Notes: generated by a model from the sequence alone, not told the origin. A DNA stretch of 64,000 nucleotides from Gillisia xinjiangensis (GCF_046298265.1 NZ_JBKAHK010000002.1:186001-250000), one strand, 5' to 3'. Shown: positions 1-8,363, numbered from the stretch's first letter. Made by a program: numbers and translations.

Positions 1-462
1 TTTGATAGAAACTTCTATGATGAATGGAATTTTGAGAAACCGGGTAATGATTCATTGATACTGATCGAAACAGAATCATTTGTAGGTGAAAAATCCCTTA
101 TTGATGAGAAACAGAAACTATCTGGCTGGAATACAGTTTCGTTATATTTTAATTACTTAAAATATACAGCTATTCTTATTTTCCTTTTTCTCTCAATAAA
201 TCAGTTCAGAAGGGTTCTGAAATCTGTGAGAAAGCTTGAAACTTTTCATCAAACCAATGTGCAAGCCTTTAAAAAGATTGGTAATTATTGTTTATTGATG
301 GGCGGACTTTCTGTTTTCAGTTATTGGGACTTTGGTAATCACGCAATCAGTTCATTTACTATTTCCTTTAATATTTTATTCGTTGCGTTGATAGCTTTTA
401 TTCTCGCTGAGATTTTTAAAGAGGGAAACAATCTGATGGAAGAAAACGAACTAACTGTATAA
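1..462 (+). CDS. DUF2975 family membrane protein, 5' end outside window
   Basis: The frame is open from base 1 to a stop at 460-462 and has no convincing start inside, so the gene begins before the window and 153 codons are visible. Three hydrophobic stretches are seen (around YTAILIFLFLSI, CLLMGGLSVF and ILFVALIAFILAEIF). The protein ends in EENELTV, a tail shared almost exactly with the next two genes, which marks all three as tandem paralogues. The family (DUF2975) has about four membrane segments and no known biochemical role. It is usually found next to a small YozG-type regulator, as here. Confidence 0.75.
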   Translation, partial: FDRNFYDEWNFEKPGNDSLILIETESFVGEKSLIDEKQKLSGWNTVSLYFNYLKYTAILIFLFLSINQFRRVLKSVRKLETFHQTNVQAFKKIGNYCLLMGGLSVFSYWDFGNHAISSFTISFNILFVALIAFILAEIFKEGNNLMEENELTV

Positions 463-475
463 CTAAAAATAACAG

Positions 476-1012
476 ATGAAAACAACCAATTCCATTAAGC
501 CTCCAATTCTGCTTAAAACCATTCTGGACATTTTATACATACTGCTCATTATTAGCATAATAAGTTCTTTTATCTTGTTTATACTTAGTGTGATCTTCTC
601 CGAAAAAATTCCGTTTTCCGTAAAGATCAACGAATACGAAATCGAAGAATTTTCAACTGCCATTATCCTCGGAATAAGTTTAGAATTTATCATTTCAGGG
701 ATATTTATATACATAATTTATTTGCTTCGGAAAGTAGTGCGCAGCTTTTTTAAGCGGAAATTATTCACCCCAATACAAATTTCCGGATTAAAACTCATTG
801 GGCAATTACTAATTATTGGAAGTCTGGCCGAAATGCTTTTAGACTTTGTAATGAAACTTATTTTAGAAAATAAGGCAGCCGTAGGGATCAATATAGATGG
901 CTCCTTTGACTCACTTTGGTTCCAACTGGCTCTGGGACTCTTCTTTATTTTACTTTCAAAATCCTTCAGCTATGCCGGAAAATTGCAGGAAGAAAACGAT
1001 CTAACAGTATAA
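476..1012 (+). CDS. DUF2975 family membrane protein, second paralogue
   Basis: This 178-residue protein has four predicted membrane segments: about residues 17-42, 62-82, 99-122 and 146-165. A loop of the type KRKLFTPIQISGLKLIG lies between segments 2 and 3 and aligns with the KSPLFTEFQISSLKLLG loop of the next gene. It ends in EENDLTV. It starts 13 bases after the upstream paralogue and is probably co-transcribed with it and with the downstream regulator gene. Function is unknown. The constant loop and tail suggest the cytoplasmic parts are under selection. Confidence 0.8.
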   Translation: MKTTNSIKPPILLKTILDILYILLIISIISSFILFILSVIFSEKIPFSVKINEYEIEEFSTAIILGISLEFIISGIFIYIIYLLRKVVRSFFKRKLFTPIQISGLKLIGQLLIIGSLAEMLLDFVMKLILENKAAVGINIDGSFDSLWFQLALGLFFILLSKSFSYAGKLQEENDLTV

Positions 1013-1051
1013 TATTTAACAACGTCCGATAAAAACTAATAAAATAACCAG

Positions 1052-1576
1052 ATGAAAACAACCGACACACCTCTTCAACCATTAAAATGGTTCCTAAACT
1101 TCATATTTATCGTTGTATTAATGTCCATTGGAATAAATATTATTGGAATTCTTTTTATTCCATTTTTACCTGAATCTAAATTTTGGGCTGATTTATTATT
1201 AGTACCTAATTTTAGGTGGGAATTACCGATAATTGGGCTAATTATGGTGTCTATACTTTTAAATATTGGTTTTATCTTTAGCTTATATGTTTTCAAAAAA
1301 ATAGTAAGCTCGCTATTTAAATCTCCTCTATTTACTGAATTTCAAATTTCAAGCCTGAAGCTTTTGGGTCAATTAATAGTTCTTTTGGTAATTATTAAAT
1401 CCGTATTCAATATATTCTCTAACATGATTTTTGGAAAAAGTGAAGTGGTTGGTATTCATGTTTTTTCTTTCGATTCCAAAATAATGGCTATTTGTATGGG
1501 ATTGTTCTTCATTTATCTTAGCTATGTTTTTAGGAAAGCGAAAGGCCTAAAGGAAGAAAACGATCTAACAGTTTAA
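1052..1576 (+). CDS. DUF2975 family membrane protein, third paralogue
   Basis: This 174-residue, four-segment membrane protein is a paralogue of the two genes upstream and keeps the loop motif LFTEFQISSLKLLG and the tail EENDLTV. The stop codon is one base from the ATG of the small HTH gene that follows, so the two are almost certainly translated from one message. Family knowledge supports a DUF2975 membrane protein plus YozG-like regulator pair. What the pair senses or controls is not known. Confidence 0.8.
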   Translation: MKTTDTPLQPLKWFLNFIFIVVLMSIGINIIGILFIPFLPESKFWADLLLVPNFRWELPIIGLIMVSILLNIGFIFSLYVFKKIVSSLFKSPLFTEFQISSLKLLGQLIVLLVIIKSVFNIFSNMIFGKSEVVGIHVFSFDSKIMAICMGLFFIYLSYVFRKAKGLKEENDLTV

Positions 1577-1577
1577 A

Positions 1578-1784
1578 ATGTCAATAAAAGTAAATTTAGA
1601 CCAGATGCTGGAAAAGCGAAATATGAAAAGCAATGAACTTGCTGATGCTATTGGTATTACCACCGCCAACTTATCTATATTAAAAACCGGAAAGGCTAAA
1701 GCGGTTAGATTTTCGACCCTGGAAGCTATTTGTCAAGTATTGGATTGCCAACCCGGGGATATTTTGGAGTATGTGAAGGAATAA
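1578..1784 (+). CDS. Cro/C1-type (YozG-like) helix-turn-helix regulator
   Basis: This 68-residue protein is essentially one HTH domain. Helices lie around residues 7-13, 17-24 (NELADAIG) and 28-36 (recognition helix, TANLSILKTG), followed by STLEAICQVLDCQPGDILEY, the usual end of XRE-type mini-regulators. It follows the third DUF2975 gene by one base and ends the operon. Small regulators of this type commonly repress their own operon, but no operator could be identified. It may act with the membrane proteins to couple a membrane signal to transcription; that is inference. Confidence 0.85.
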   Translation: MSIKVNLDQMLEKRNMKSNELADAIGITTANLSILKTGKAKAVRFSTLEAICQVLDCQPGDILEYVKE

Positions 1785-1790
1785 AAAAAA

Positions 1791-1817
1791 CCTGCCAGTG
1801 TTTGAAACACTGGCAGG
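1791..1817 (-). terminator. Intrinsic terminator of atpD-atpC
   Basis: The inverted repeat CCTGCCAGTGTT / AACACTGGCAGG with a three-base loop forms a 12-bp stem. Read on the minus strand it is followed by eight T residues, so it ends transcription coming from atpC. It may also stop the plus-strand operon of the small regulator, but there is no T-run on that side. Confidence 0.85.
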
Positions 1818-1846
1818 TAATATTAGGAAATTATAAAAATCAGATC

Positions 1847-2128
1847 TTAATCTGCCAATATAATTGCTTTATTATCTTTCATTTCAAGAACTCCTCCTTT
1901 AATAATATAGAACACATTATTTCCTTCCTTTCTAAATTCCGAAGAAAGTTTTTTTAAACCAGCCTGATCTGCACCAAGATTGATCTTAACTTCCCCTTCT
2001 ACCAAAAGAGAAACAATAGGAGCGTGATGATTCAGCATTTGAAATTCACCATCGATTCCGGGAACTTTAACCGCTTCTACTTCAGCACCAAATACAACGG
2101 CTTCCGGAGTAACTATTTCTAAATACAT
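1847..2128 (-). CDS. atpC: F1Fo ATP synthase subunit epsilon, short form
   Basis: This 93-residue protein matches the N-terminal beta-sandwich of the F1 epsilon subunit (MYLEIVTPEAVVFGAEVEAV, then DGEFQMLNHHAPIVSLL). That domain sits at the base of the central stalk on gamma. The protein stops where the beta-sandwich ends, so the two C-terminal helices that inhibit ATP hydrolysis in longer homologues of about 135 residues are absent. It follows atpD on the same strand after a 79-bp gap with an inverted repeat. The other ATP synthase genes are not in the window, as is usual in Bacteroidota. Confidence 0.93.
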   Translation of the reverse strand: MYLEIVTPEAVVFGAEVEAVKVPGIDGEFQMLNHHAPIVSLLVEGEVKINLGADQAGLKKLSSEFRKEGNNVFYIIKGGVLEMKDNKAIILAD

Positions 2129-2137
2129 ATTACTTTT

Positions 2138-2204
2138 AGTATTGAGTATTAAGTATTGAGCAACTAGTACCAGAGCTTTTACTCAATACTAACTACTCAA
2201 TACT
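2138..2204. repeat. Inverted repeat between atpD and atpC
   Basis: The left arm at 2138-2160 contains AGTATTGAG twice. The right arm at 2181-2204 contains the complement CTCAATACT twice. The arms match at about 20 of 23 positions around a 20-bp centre. The design (short direct repeats inside each inverted arm, in an operon gap) is the same as at 27634-27701 and around the four-helix-bundle gene near 38000, although the sequences differ. Confidence 0.75.
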
Positions 2205-2207
2205 ATT

Positions 2208-3719
2208 TTAAGATTCTGCCAACATTTTTTCTCCTGCCTCGATAGCATCTTCAATACTACCTTTAAGGTTAAAAGCGGCTTCCGGAAGGTGATCTAATTT
2301 TCCATCCATGATCATATTGAAACCTTTGATTGTTTCTTTAATATCAACCAAAACTCCTTTTAAACCTGTAAACTGTTCTGCCACGTGGAACGGCTGAGAT
2401 AAGAAACGTTGAACACGTCTTGCACGGGATACGGCAAGTTTATCTTCTTCGGAAAGCTCTTCCATACCAAGAATCGCGATAATATCCTGAAGTTCCTTGT
2501 AACGTTGCAACAATTCCTTAACACGTTGCGCACAATCATAATGCTCTGATCCAAGGATCTCGGCGGTAAGAATTCTTGAGGTAGAATCCAGAGGATCTAC
2601 CGCAGGATAAATACCAAGCTCGGCAATTTTACGTGAAAGTACTGTAGTTGCATCCAGGTGGGCAAAGGTTGTTGCCGGCGCCGGATCGGTTAAATCATCT
2701 GCAGGTACATAAACCGCCTGAACCGATGTAATAGATCCGTTTTTGGTAGAAGTAATACGTTCCTGCATAGCTCCCATCTCTGTAGCTAAGGTTGGTTGGT
2801 AACCAACCGCAGAAGGCATCCTTCCTAAAAGTGCAGAAACTTCTGACCCTGCCTGTGTGAAACGGAAAATGTTATCTACAAAGAAAAGCACATCTTTTCC
2901 CTGTCCTTCTCCTGCTCCATCCCTAAAATATTCTGCTATGGTAAGTCCCGAAAGTGCTACACGTGCACGTGCTCCCGGTGGCTCGTTCATTTGTCCGAAA
3001 ACAAAGGTTGCTTTAGATTCTTTTAAAGCAGCTTTATCTACTTTAGTAAGATCCCATCCACCTTCTTCCATGGAATGCATAAAATCGTCTCCGTATTTTA
3101 TAATCCCGGATTCCAACATTTCTCTTAAAAGGTCATTCCCTTCTCTTGTTCTTTCACCAACTCCGGCAAAAACCGAAAGTCCACCGTGTCCTTTTGCAAT
3201 GTTGTTGATCAATTCCTGGATAAGTACTGTTTTTCCAACACCGGCTCCTCCAAACAATCCAATTTTACCACCTTTTGCATAAGGCTCAATTAGATCAATA
3301 ACCTTAATTCCGGTAAATAAAACTTCAGTGGAAACAGATAAATCTTCAAATCTTGGTGCATCACGGTGAATTGGCAATCCACTATCACCTGCTTTTGGTA
3401 AATTCTCCATTCCATCAATTGCATCTCCAATCACATTGAACAATCGGCCATACACATCTTTTCCTATAGGCATTTGAATTGGTGAACCAGTCGCAACTAC
3501 TTCCACACCTCGGGCTAACCCATCGGTAGAATCCATCGAAACGGTTCTTACCGTGTTCTCTCCAACATGGGATTGAACTTCAAGAACCAGGATAGATCCA
3601 TCTTCTCTGGTGATTTCAAGAGAATCGTAAATTTTTGGTAATCCAGAATTTTCTGAATTAAAAGCTACATCCACTACAGGACCAATAATTTGTGCAACCT
3701 TACCTATGATTTTAGACAT
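2208..3719 (-). CDS. atpD: F1Fo ATP synthase subunit beta
   Basis: This is the catalytic F1 subunit, which makes ATP from ADP and phosphate as the rotor turns. The 503-residue protein has the beta-barrel N-terminus (GKVAQIIGPVVDVAF), Walker A GGAGVGKT at residues 157-164, GERTREGNDL with the catalytic glutamate near 189, Walker B ending VLFFVDNIFRF, and the alpha/beta signature PAVDPLDSTSR. A TATCTTTG element about 95 bases upstream is a candidate -7 promoter box. atpC follows on the same strand, forming the two-gene atpDC unit typical of this phylum. Confidence 0.97.
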   Translation of the reverse strand: MSKIIGKVAQIIGPVVDVAFNSENSGLPKIYDSLEITREDGSILVLEVQSHVGENTVRTVSMDSTDGLARGVEVVATGSPIQMPIGKDVYGRLFNVIGDAIDGMENLPKAGDSGLPIHRDAPRFEDLSVSTEVLFTGIKVIDLIEPYAKGGKIGLFGGAGVGKTVLIQELINNIAKGHGGLSVFAGVGERTREGNDLLREMLESGIIKYGDDFMHSMEEGGWDLTKVDKAALKESKATFVFGQMNEPPGARARVALSGLTIAEYFRDGAGEGQGKDVLFFVDNIFRFTQAGSEVSALLGRMPSAVGYQPTLATEMGAMQERITSTKNGSITSVQAVYVPADDLTDPAPATTFAHLDATTVLSRKIAELGIYPAVDPLDSTSRILTAEILGSEHYDCAQRVKELLQRYKELQDIIAILGMEELSEEDKLAVSRARRVQRFLSQPFHVAEQFTGLKGVLVDIKETIKGFNMIMDGKLDHLPEAAFNLKGSIEDAIEAGEKMLAES

Positions 3720-3814
3720 TATCTATTACTTTAATGTTTAATATAATAATTGTTATAATTCTGTTCGACAAATACTTATAAAATTAGAATTCGTCAAAAT
3801 TTTATTTCAGGCTG

Positions 3815-3822
3815 CAAAGATA
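3815..3822 (-). promoter_or_regulatory. Candidate -7 promoter element of atpDC
   Basis: Read on the minus strand the sequence is TATCTTTG, an exact match to the Bacteroidota -7 consensus TAnnTTTG. It lies about 95 bases before the atpD start. No clear TTTG -33 box is visible about 20 bases further upstream, so support is partial. Confidence 0.45.
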
Positions 3823-3949
3823 GTTTTTTCCTGATAAAATTCTACAGGCTCTTGCACAACTTTTTTGACTTATACTTTTTTGAAATGCAAGGAGGAAAAC
3901 ATCAGCATTAAATCTTTTAAAGGAAGCCTTCTTGCCAGCTTTTAAAAAA

Positions 3950-5797
3950 TTATTCTACTGTAACCGATTTCGCCAAATTTCTTGGCTGATCTACATTTTT
4001 ACCCAACATCACAGCGATATGATAAGATAAAAGTTGAAGCGGAATCGTAGTTAATAACGGAGTTAATGACTCGATAGTTTCAGGAATTTCGATGACATAA
4101 TCTGCCAGCTCCTTTACTGCCTCATCTCCCTCTGTGACAATTCCAATAATTTGTCCCTGCCTTGCCTTTATTTCCTGAACATTACTCACCACTTTTTCAT
4201 AATGCCCCTTACTGGTAGCAATTACAACTACTGGCATGGATTCATCGATTAAGGCAATAGGCCCATGTTTCATTTCTGCTGCGGGGTAACCTTCTGCGTG
4301 GATATAGGAAATTTCCTTAAGTTTTAAAGCTCCTTCCAATGCCACAGGAAAATTATATCCTCTTCCCAAATAAAGGCAATTAGGTGAATTCTTATATTTT
4401 TCGGCAATTATTTTTATATGTTCATTTTCTTCCAGCACTTTAGAAATTTTGGCTGGAATTCTCTCCAATTCCTGCAAATGAAATCTAAAAGTTGAATCGG
4501 ATATTGTACCGCGATGTTTGGCCAATTTTAAAGCCATTAAAGTTAGTACAGTGATTTGAGTGGTAAAAGCTTTGGTAGAAGCTACCCCAATCTCCGGGCC
4601 TGCATGCGTATATGCACCGGCGTGAGCTTCTCTGGATATCGATGATCCAACTACATTACATACACCAAAAACAAAAGCTCCTTTCTCTTTGGCAAGTTTT
4701 ATCGCCGCCATAGTATCTGCGGTTTCCCCACTTTGAGAAATCGCTATAACCACATCATTTTCAGAAATAACTGGATTTCTGTACCGGAATTCAGAAGCAT
4801 ATTCTACTTCCACCGGGATCCGGGCCAAATCTTCAAAAATATATTCTGCAACCAATCCGGCATGCCACGAAGTTCCGCAGGCAACAATAATAATTCTTTT
4901 TGCATTGGCGATACGTGCCATATTATCGTCTACCCCTGCCATTCTTATAATCCCTTCATCTACCAGCATTCTTCCGCGGTAGGTATCGGTTATCGCATCT
5001 GGTTGTTCGTAGATCTCTTTCAGCATAAAATGATCATACCCGGCTTTTTCTATTTGTTCCAGGTTCATTTGCAACTCCTGGATATAAGGATCTACAAGGG
5101 AATCATCATGGATCTTTCTCACCTTTATTTCTTTCCCAAGTCGTACTACGGCCATTTCCCCATCTTCCAGGTAAATTGCATTGCTTGTATATTCTATAAA
5201 CGGAGAAGCATCTGAGGCTATAAAAAATTCATTTTCACCAATTCCAATTGCCAGGGGACTCCCCAAACGAGCAACAACAAGCTCATTAGGTTTTCTGGTA
5301 TCAAAAACAGTGATTGCATAAGCTCCTACGGTTTGGTTAAGTGCTATTTGCACCGCCTTCCCAAGTTTCACTTTTTCGTTTTTCATGACATCTTCTATCA
5401 GATTTACCAGCACTTCCGTATCTGTATCCGACTGAAAAGTATAGCCTCTTTTTACAAGTTCTTTTTTAAGAGTTGCAAAATTTTCTATTATCCCGTTATG
5501 TATTATTACCAAATTCCCTGAATTTGAATAATGGGGATGAGAATTTACATCGTTAGGAACACCGTGAGTTGCCCATCTGGTATGCCCAATCCCTACTTGT
5601 CCTTTGGTAGAGGTAGTGCTCTCAAACTTCGCTTTAAGATCGGCAACTTTGCCTTTCGTTTTGCATAGGTTTAGCTGCTCCCCATCGAACAATGCAATTC
5701 CTGCGCTATCATAACCTCTGTATTCAAGTCGTTCCAATCCTTTTAACACTATTGGATAAGCATCTCTATATCCAATATATCCTACAATTCCACACAT
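3950..5797 (-). CDS. glmS: Glutamine--fructose-6-phosphate aminotransferase (isomerizing)
   Basis: GlmS makes glucosamine-6-phosphate from fructose-6-phosphate and glutamine, the first step towards UDP-GlcNAc for peptidoglycan and LPS. The 615-residue protein begins MCGIVGYIG with the class II glutaminase nucleophile Cys2, followed by GHTRWATHG and HNGIIEN. Two SIS sugar-isomerase domains fill the second half (TSWHAGLVAEY, SQSGETADTMAA, GRGYNFPVALEGALKLKE), and it ends in the conserved LAKSVTVE. Length is normal. It starts three bases after the DUF4270 lipoprotein gene and is probably co-transcribed with it. No glmS ribozyme-like leader was recognised. Confidence 0.97.
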   Translation of the reverse strand: MCGIVGYIGYRDAYPIVLKGLERLEYRGYDSAGIALFDGEQLNLCKTKGKVADLKAKFESTTSTKGQVGIGHTRWATHGVPNDVNSHPHYSNSGNLVIIHNGIIENFATLKKELVKRGYTFQSDTDTEVLVNLIEDVMKNEKVKLGKAVQIALNQTVGAYAITVFDTRKPNELVVARLGSPLAIGIGENEFFIASDASPFIEYTSNAIYLEDGEMAVVRLGKEIKVRKIHDDSLVDPYIQELQMNLEQIEKAGYDHFMLKEIYEQPDAITDTYRGRMLVDEGIIRMAGVDDNMARIANAKRIIIVACGTSWHAGLVAEYIFEDLARIPVEVEYASEFRYRNPVISENDVVIAISQSGETADTMAAIKLAKEKGAFVFGVCNVVGSSISREAHAGAYTHAGPEIGVASTKAFTTQITVLTLMALKLAKHRGTISDSTFRFHLQELERIPAKISKVLEENEHIKIIAEKYKNSPNCLYLGRGYNFPVALEGALKLKEISYIHAEGYPAAEMKHGPIALIDESMPVVVIATSKGHYEKVVSNVQEIKARQGQIIGIVTEGDEAVKELADYVIEIPETIESLTPLLTTIPLQLLSYHIAVMLGKNVDQPRNLAKSVTVE

Positions 5798-5800
5798 ATC

Positions 5801-7357
5801 CTAATTGTTTGTTTCGGTATAAATAATATTAAATTTCAGTCTTTTTCCCGGATCGCTTCCCAAATTCCCATGAAGCACTGTTCCCCTAGATGTGATTACC
5901 GAGGCTGAAGGCACCCTGTCAATACCATTTACAGGGTTTTTTAAAGCTGAATTTGCCAATAAATTAATATTCTGAGTTATCACAAGGCCAAGTTTTACAT
6001 TTTCGATATCCTCATTAAGGATTTGCTTGACATGTTCCGTGATCCTGATCTTATAACTTATTCCATTTTTATCTTCGTCCCTGATCAATCTTCCGGAATG
6101 ACTCGTAAGTGAATTCAATGGAAAACTAACATCCGGTTGATTTATACTGTAATCAAGCAGTGGCCGATTAGTCTCTAAGTTGTATAGATATATTCTCTCT
6201 GGCTCTGAACTTCCACCCTCAACCTTGTCCTGATTCACATAAAAGGTTAAACTCGCCTCATTGATCAACCATTTATTCGCCTTTAACTCCTCCAGCTCAG
6301 CTTCATCCTCAAATAGGTCTATTACAGCCATGCTGCCGGCTCCACCTTTCAAATAAAGATTTTCTGCACCGGTTTCTTCATTTGTTTCTTCTATTTCCTT
6401 GGCTATTTGCGCCGGTAGTTCCTGGGAAAATGTGTTTACTGTATTCCCTCCCAGCTCAAGTTTATAAGATCTGGGAACTTCTATAATGGAATCTGCCACT
6501 TCCTGAAAATCTGTGTAATACAGAACAATTCCTGCTTCATTTCCACTTAAGTTCAACAACATCATCGAGCCGCTACCATCTACCGGTTCGGCTTCAAAAT
6601 ACAAGCCTCTTAAATAATTCCTGAAGTTATTATTATTGGACAATTCTGAAGAACCCTGCTTATCTATGATATTCTCTTTAAAGAATTGCGTTGATAAAGA
6701 AACCCTTAACCTGGGACTTACTCTTATGGTATCGATCTCATTTCCCTCGGTAGTTGGATCATTTTCAAAATAGACGGATTCTTTGTCTGAAGGTTTAAAA
6801 GATTCATTTACATAAAGAGGATCTCCAATCAAACTAGCCTTAAAAGCAGGACCTTGATTTGAATAATATTTTTGCCTGTTCTCAAAATTGGTTTCGGAGT
6901 CAAATTCATTTAAAAAGAAATTGGACCTGCTTACCGTTAATTTAAACGGGGAATCACCATAAACAGAATCCAGCCTAAAAACAGGATTTCCGTCTTCATC
7001 TGGCTCTAACCTTGTACTAAAGTAAGGCAGTGTTAAAATAACGCTGTCCAACCTTGGTTCATTTCCAAAAGTAGGATTACTGCTTGTAAGCGATACTTGA
7101 GAGAGTATACTGGCTGTTTGTTGCCCATAAACAGGCTCTTTATAAACGCCAAGCAAATTTACGGATAAACCGTTTGTTTGAACCGGGCCTAAATTCTTGC
7201 TATAAGCCATAATTCCCGCCCTGTAGGAAGGTAAGGAATCAATTTGACCCCCTATAAGCTCTCCACCAATTGTAGTAAAATCATCATCACAGGACACAAA
7301 TGCCAGAAGAGTGATTAATACAGCCGGTATAAAGCCTAATCTTTTCAATAAAATCAT
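5801..7357 (-). CDS. DUF4270 family lipoprotein
   Basis: The 518-residue precursor has a lipoprotein signal peptide with the lipobox ending FVSC (Cys23), followed by acidic residues (DDD). It then continues as a large beta-rich domain with family patterns such as FTTIGGELIGG and LDSVILTLPY. DUF4270 is a Bacteroidetes-specific family of predicted surface or periplasmic lipoproteins without a known role. In flavobacteria it is regularly found between glmS and the glycogen-synthase-like gene, as here, which may hint at a role connected with envelope sugars. It lies 14 bases after the glgA-like stop and 3 bases before glmS. Confidence 0.85.
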   Translation of the reverse strand: MILLKRLGFIPAVLITLLAFVSCDDDFTTIGGELIGGQIDSLPSYRAGIMAYSKNLGPVQTNGLSVNLLGVYKEPVYGQQTASILSQVSLTSSNPTFGNEPRLDSVILTLPYFSTRLEPDEDGNPVFRLDSVYGDSPFKLTVSRSNFFLNEFDSETNFENRQKYYSNQGPAFKASLIGDPLYVNESFKPSDKESVYFENDPTTEGNEIDTIRVSPRLRVSLSTQFFKENIIDKQGSSELSNNNNFRNYLRGLYFEAEPVDGSGSMMLLNLSGNEAGIVLYYTDFQEVADSIIEVPRSYKLELGGNTVNTFSQELPAQIAKEIEETNEETGAENLYLKGGAGSMAVIDLFEDEAELEELKANKWLINEASLTFYVNQDKVEGGSSEPERIYLYNLETNRPLLDYSINQPDVSFPLNSLTSHSGRLIRDEDKNGISYKIRITEHVKQILNEDIENVKLGLVITQNINLLANSALKNPVNGIDRVPSASVITSRGTVLHGNLGSDPGKRLKFNIIYTETNN

Positions 7358-7371
7358 TGGGTATAAGTTAC

Positions 7372-8184
7372 TTATTGTGATAAAACCTGAGTAGTGTAAA
7401 ATTCCTGATACGCTGAAGAAAATTCCTCCGGACTTTTATAATCCAAAACAGGCTTGTTCAGTTTGCTTAAATATTTCTTTAATTCTTCAGGAATGTTGTC
7501 GCCCGCTATTATTGCGGCATCAGAATTGTCGATAGCAGTTTTCATAATATTTACGTAATCCGGCTTTTTAAGATGCTTCACATCTTCTTCTTCCAAACCA
7601 TCAAAAAGAATCTTTTTATTCATCTTCTTATCTAACGTGCCATCAAAGCTTTGATTGTATACAGAGGTCACAATTTTAGCCTCAGAGAACAAGGGCTCTT
7701 TCCCGTAATAATTCCTGATGTATAGTGGTAACAAGGCAGACAACCATCCATGAACGTGGATGATATCTGGAGACCAGTTAAGTTTCTTAACGGTTTCAAT
7801 TACCCCTTTTGCAAAGAAAATAGCCCGTTCATCATTGTCCGAAAACATATTCCCATCTTCATCTGTAAGGGTTGCTTTTCTCTTAAAATAATCTTCATTA
7901 TCAATAAAATAAACCTGCATTCTTTCCTTGGGAATAGAAGCAACCTTTATAATAAGGGGCATGTCCAGATCGTCAATCACCAAATTCATCCCGGATAAGC
8001 GAATCACTTCATGCAATTGGTGCCTCCTTTCATTGATATTGCCGTAACGGGGCATGAATATTCTAATTTGGCCTCCCAGCCCATTTACCATTCTGGCAGC
8101 ATCAAAAGACATAGATGATATATCGGTTTCGGGCAGGTAAGGTATAACTTCAGATGATACGTATAATATCCTCTTATCTTTCAT
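7372..8184 (-). CDS. Glycogen/starch synthase-like protein, N-terminal GT5 domain only
   Basis: The 270-residue protein resembles the N-terminal Rossmann domain of GT5 glycogen synthases: KRILYVSSEVIPYLPETD at the start, SDNDERAIFFAKGVIE, and SPDIIHVHGWLSALLPLYI. It lacks the whole C-terminal domain that carries the nucleotide-sugar site, so it is roughly half the family length. The usual KxGGL substrate loop is also not recognisable. It is therefore unlikely to make glycogen alone. Homologues of this short form adjoin panC and DUF4270 genes in other flavobacteria, so it is a stable variant rather than a recent break. Two tandem copies of the start-codon leader element precede it. Confidence 0.8.
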   Translation of the reverse strand: MKDKRILYVSSEVIPYLPETDISSMSFDAARMVNGLGGQIRIFMPRYGNINERRHQLHEVIRLSGMNLVIDDLDMPLIIKVASIPKERMQVYFIDNEDYFKRKATLTDEDGNMFSDNDERAIFFAKGVIETVKKLNWSPDIIHVHGWLSALLPLYIRNYYGKEPLFSEAKIVTSVYNQSFDGTLDKKMNKKILFDGLEEEDVKHLKKPDYVNIMKTAIDNSDAAIIAGDNIPEELKKYLSKLNKPVLDYKSPEEFSSAYQEFYTTQVLSQ

Positions 8185-8274
8185 ATGTAGATTCTTATTG
8201 TTCTTTAATTGTCATATGTAATTCACATATCTTCATCGGTGTTTGCATCGAATTTCCGTTATGCTCTTTTTCAT
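8182..8274 (-). repeat. Start-codon leader element, copy 1 (glgA-like gene)
   Basis: This is the gene-proximal unit of a tandem pair. On the minus strand it begins ATGAAAAAGAGCATAACGG and ends in CATATGAAA, where the last ATG is the start codon of the glgA-like gene. A second CATATG lies at 8213-8218, 31 bases from the start-codon CATATG, and the two are self-complementary. GCATA near the 5' end can pair with TATGT. The conserved internal words are ACGGAAA, TCGATGCA and AATTACATATGAC. Confidence 0.85.
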
Positions 8275-8363
8275 ATGTAGATATTTATTGTTTTTTAATG
8301 GTCATACCTAATCCGCATATTTTCATTGGATTTTGTGTCGCGTTTCCGTTATGCTTATTTCAT
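8272..8363 (-). repeat. Start-codon leader element, copy 2 (distal tandem unit)
   Basis: This second unit lies head-to-tail with copy 1 and shares the junction CATATGAAA. On the minus strand it starts ATGAAATAAGCATAACGG and has GCATA/TATGC arms. The internal CATATG is altered to GTATG, so the start-masking helix is weaker here, where no gene starts. That is consistent with relaxed selection on the copy that is not next to a gene. Confidence 0.82.

Noticed and set aside
2857..3282. 141-codon plus-strand open frame opposite atpD
   Set aside because: It is a shadow of the atpD coding frame with no start signal or recognisable domain.
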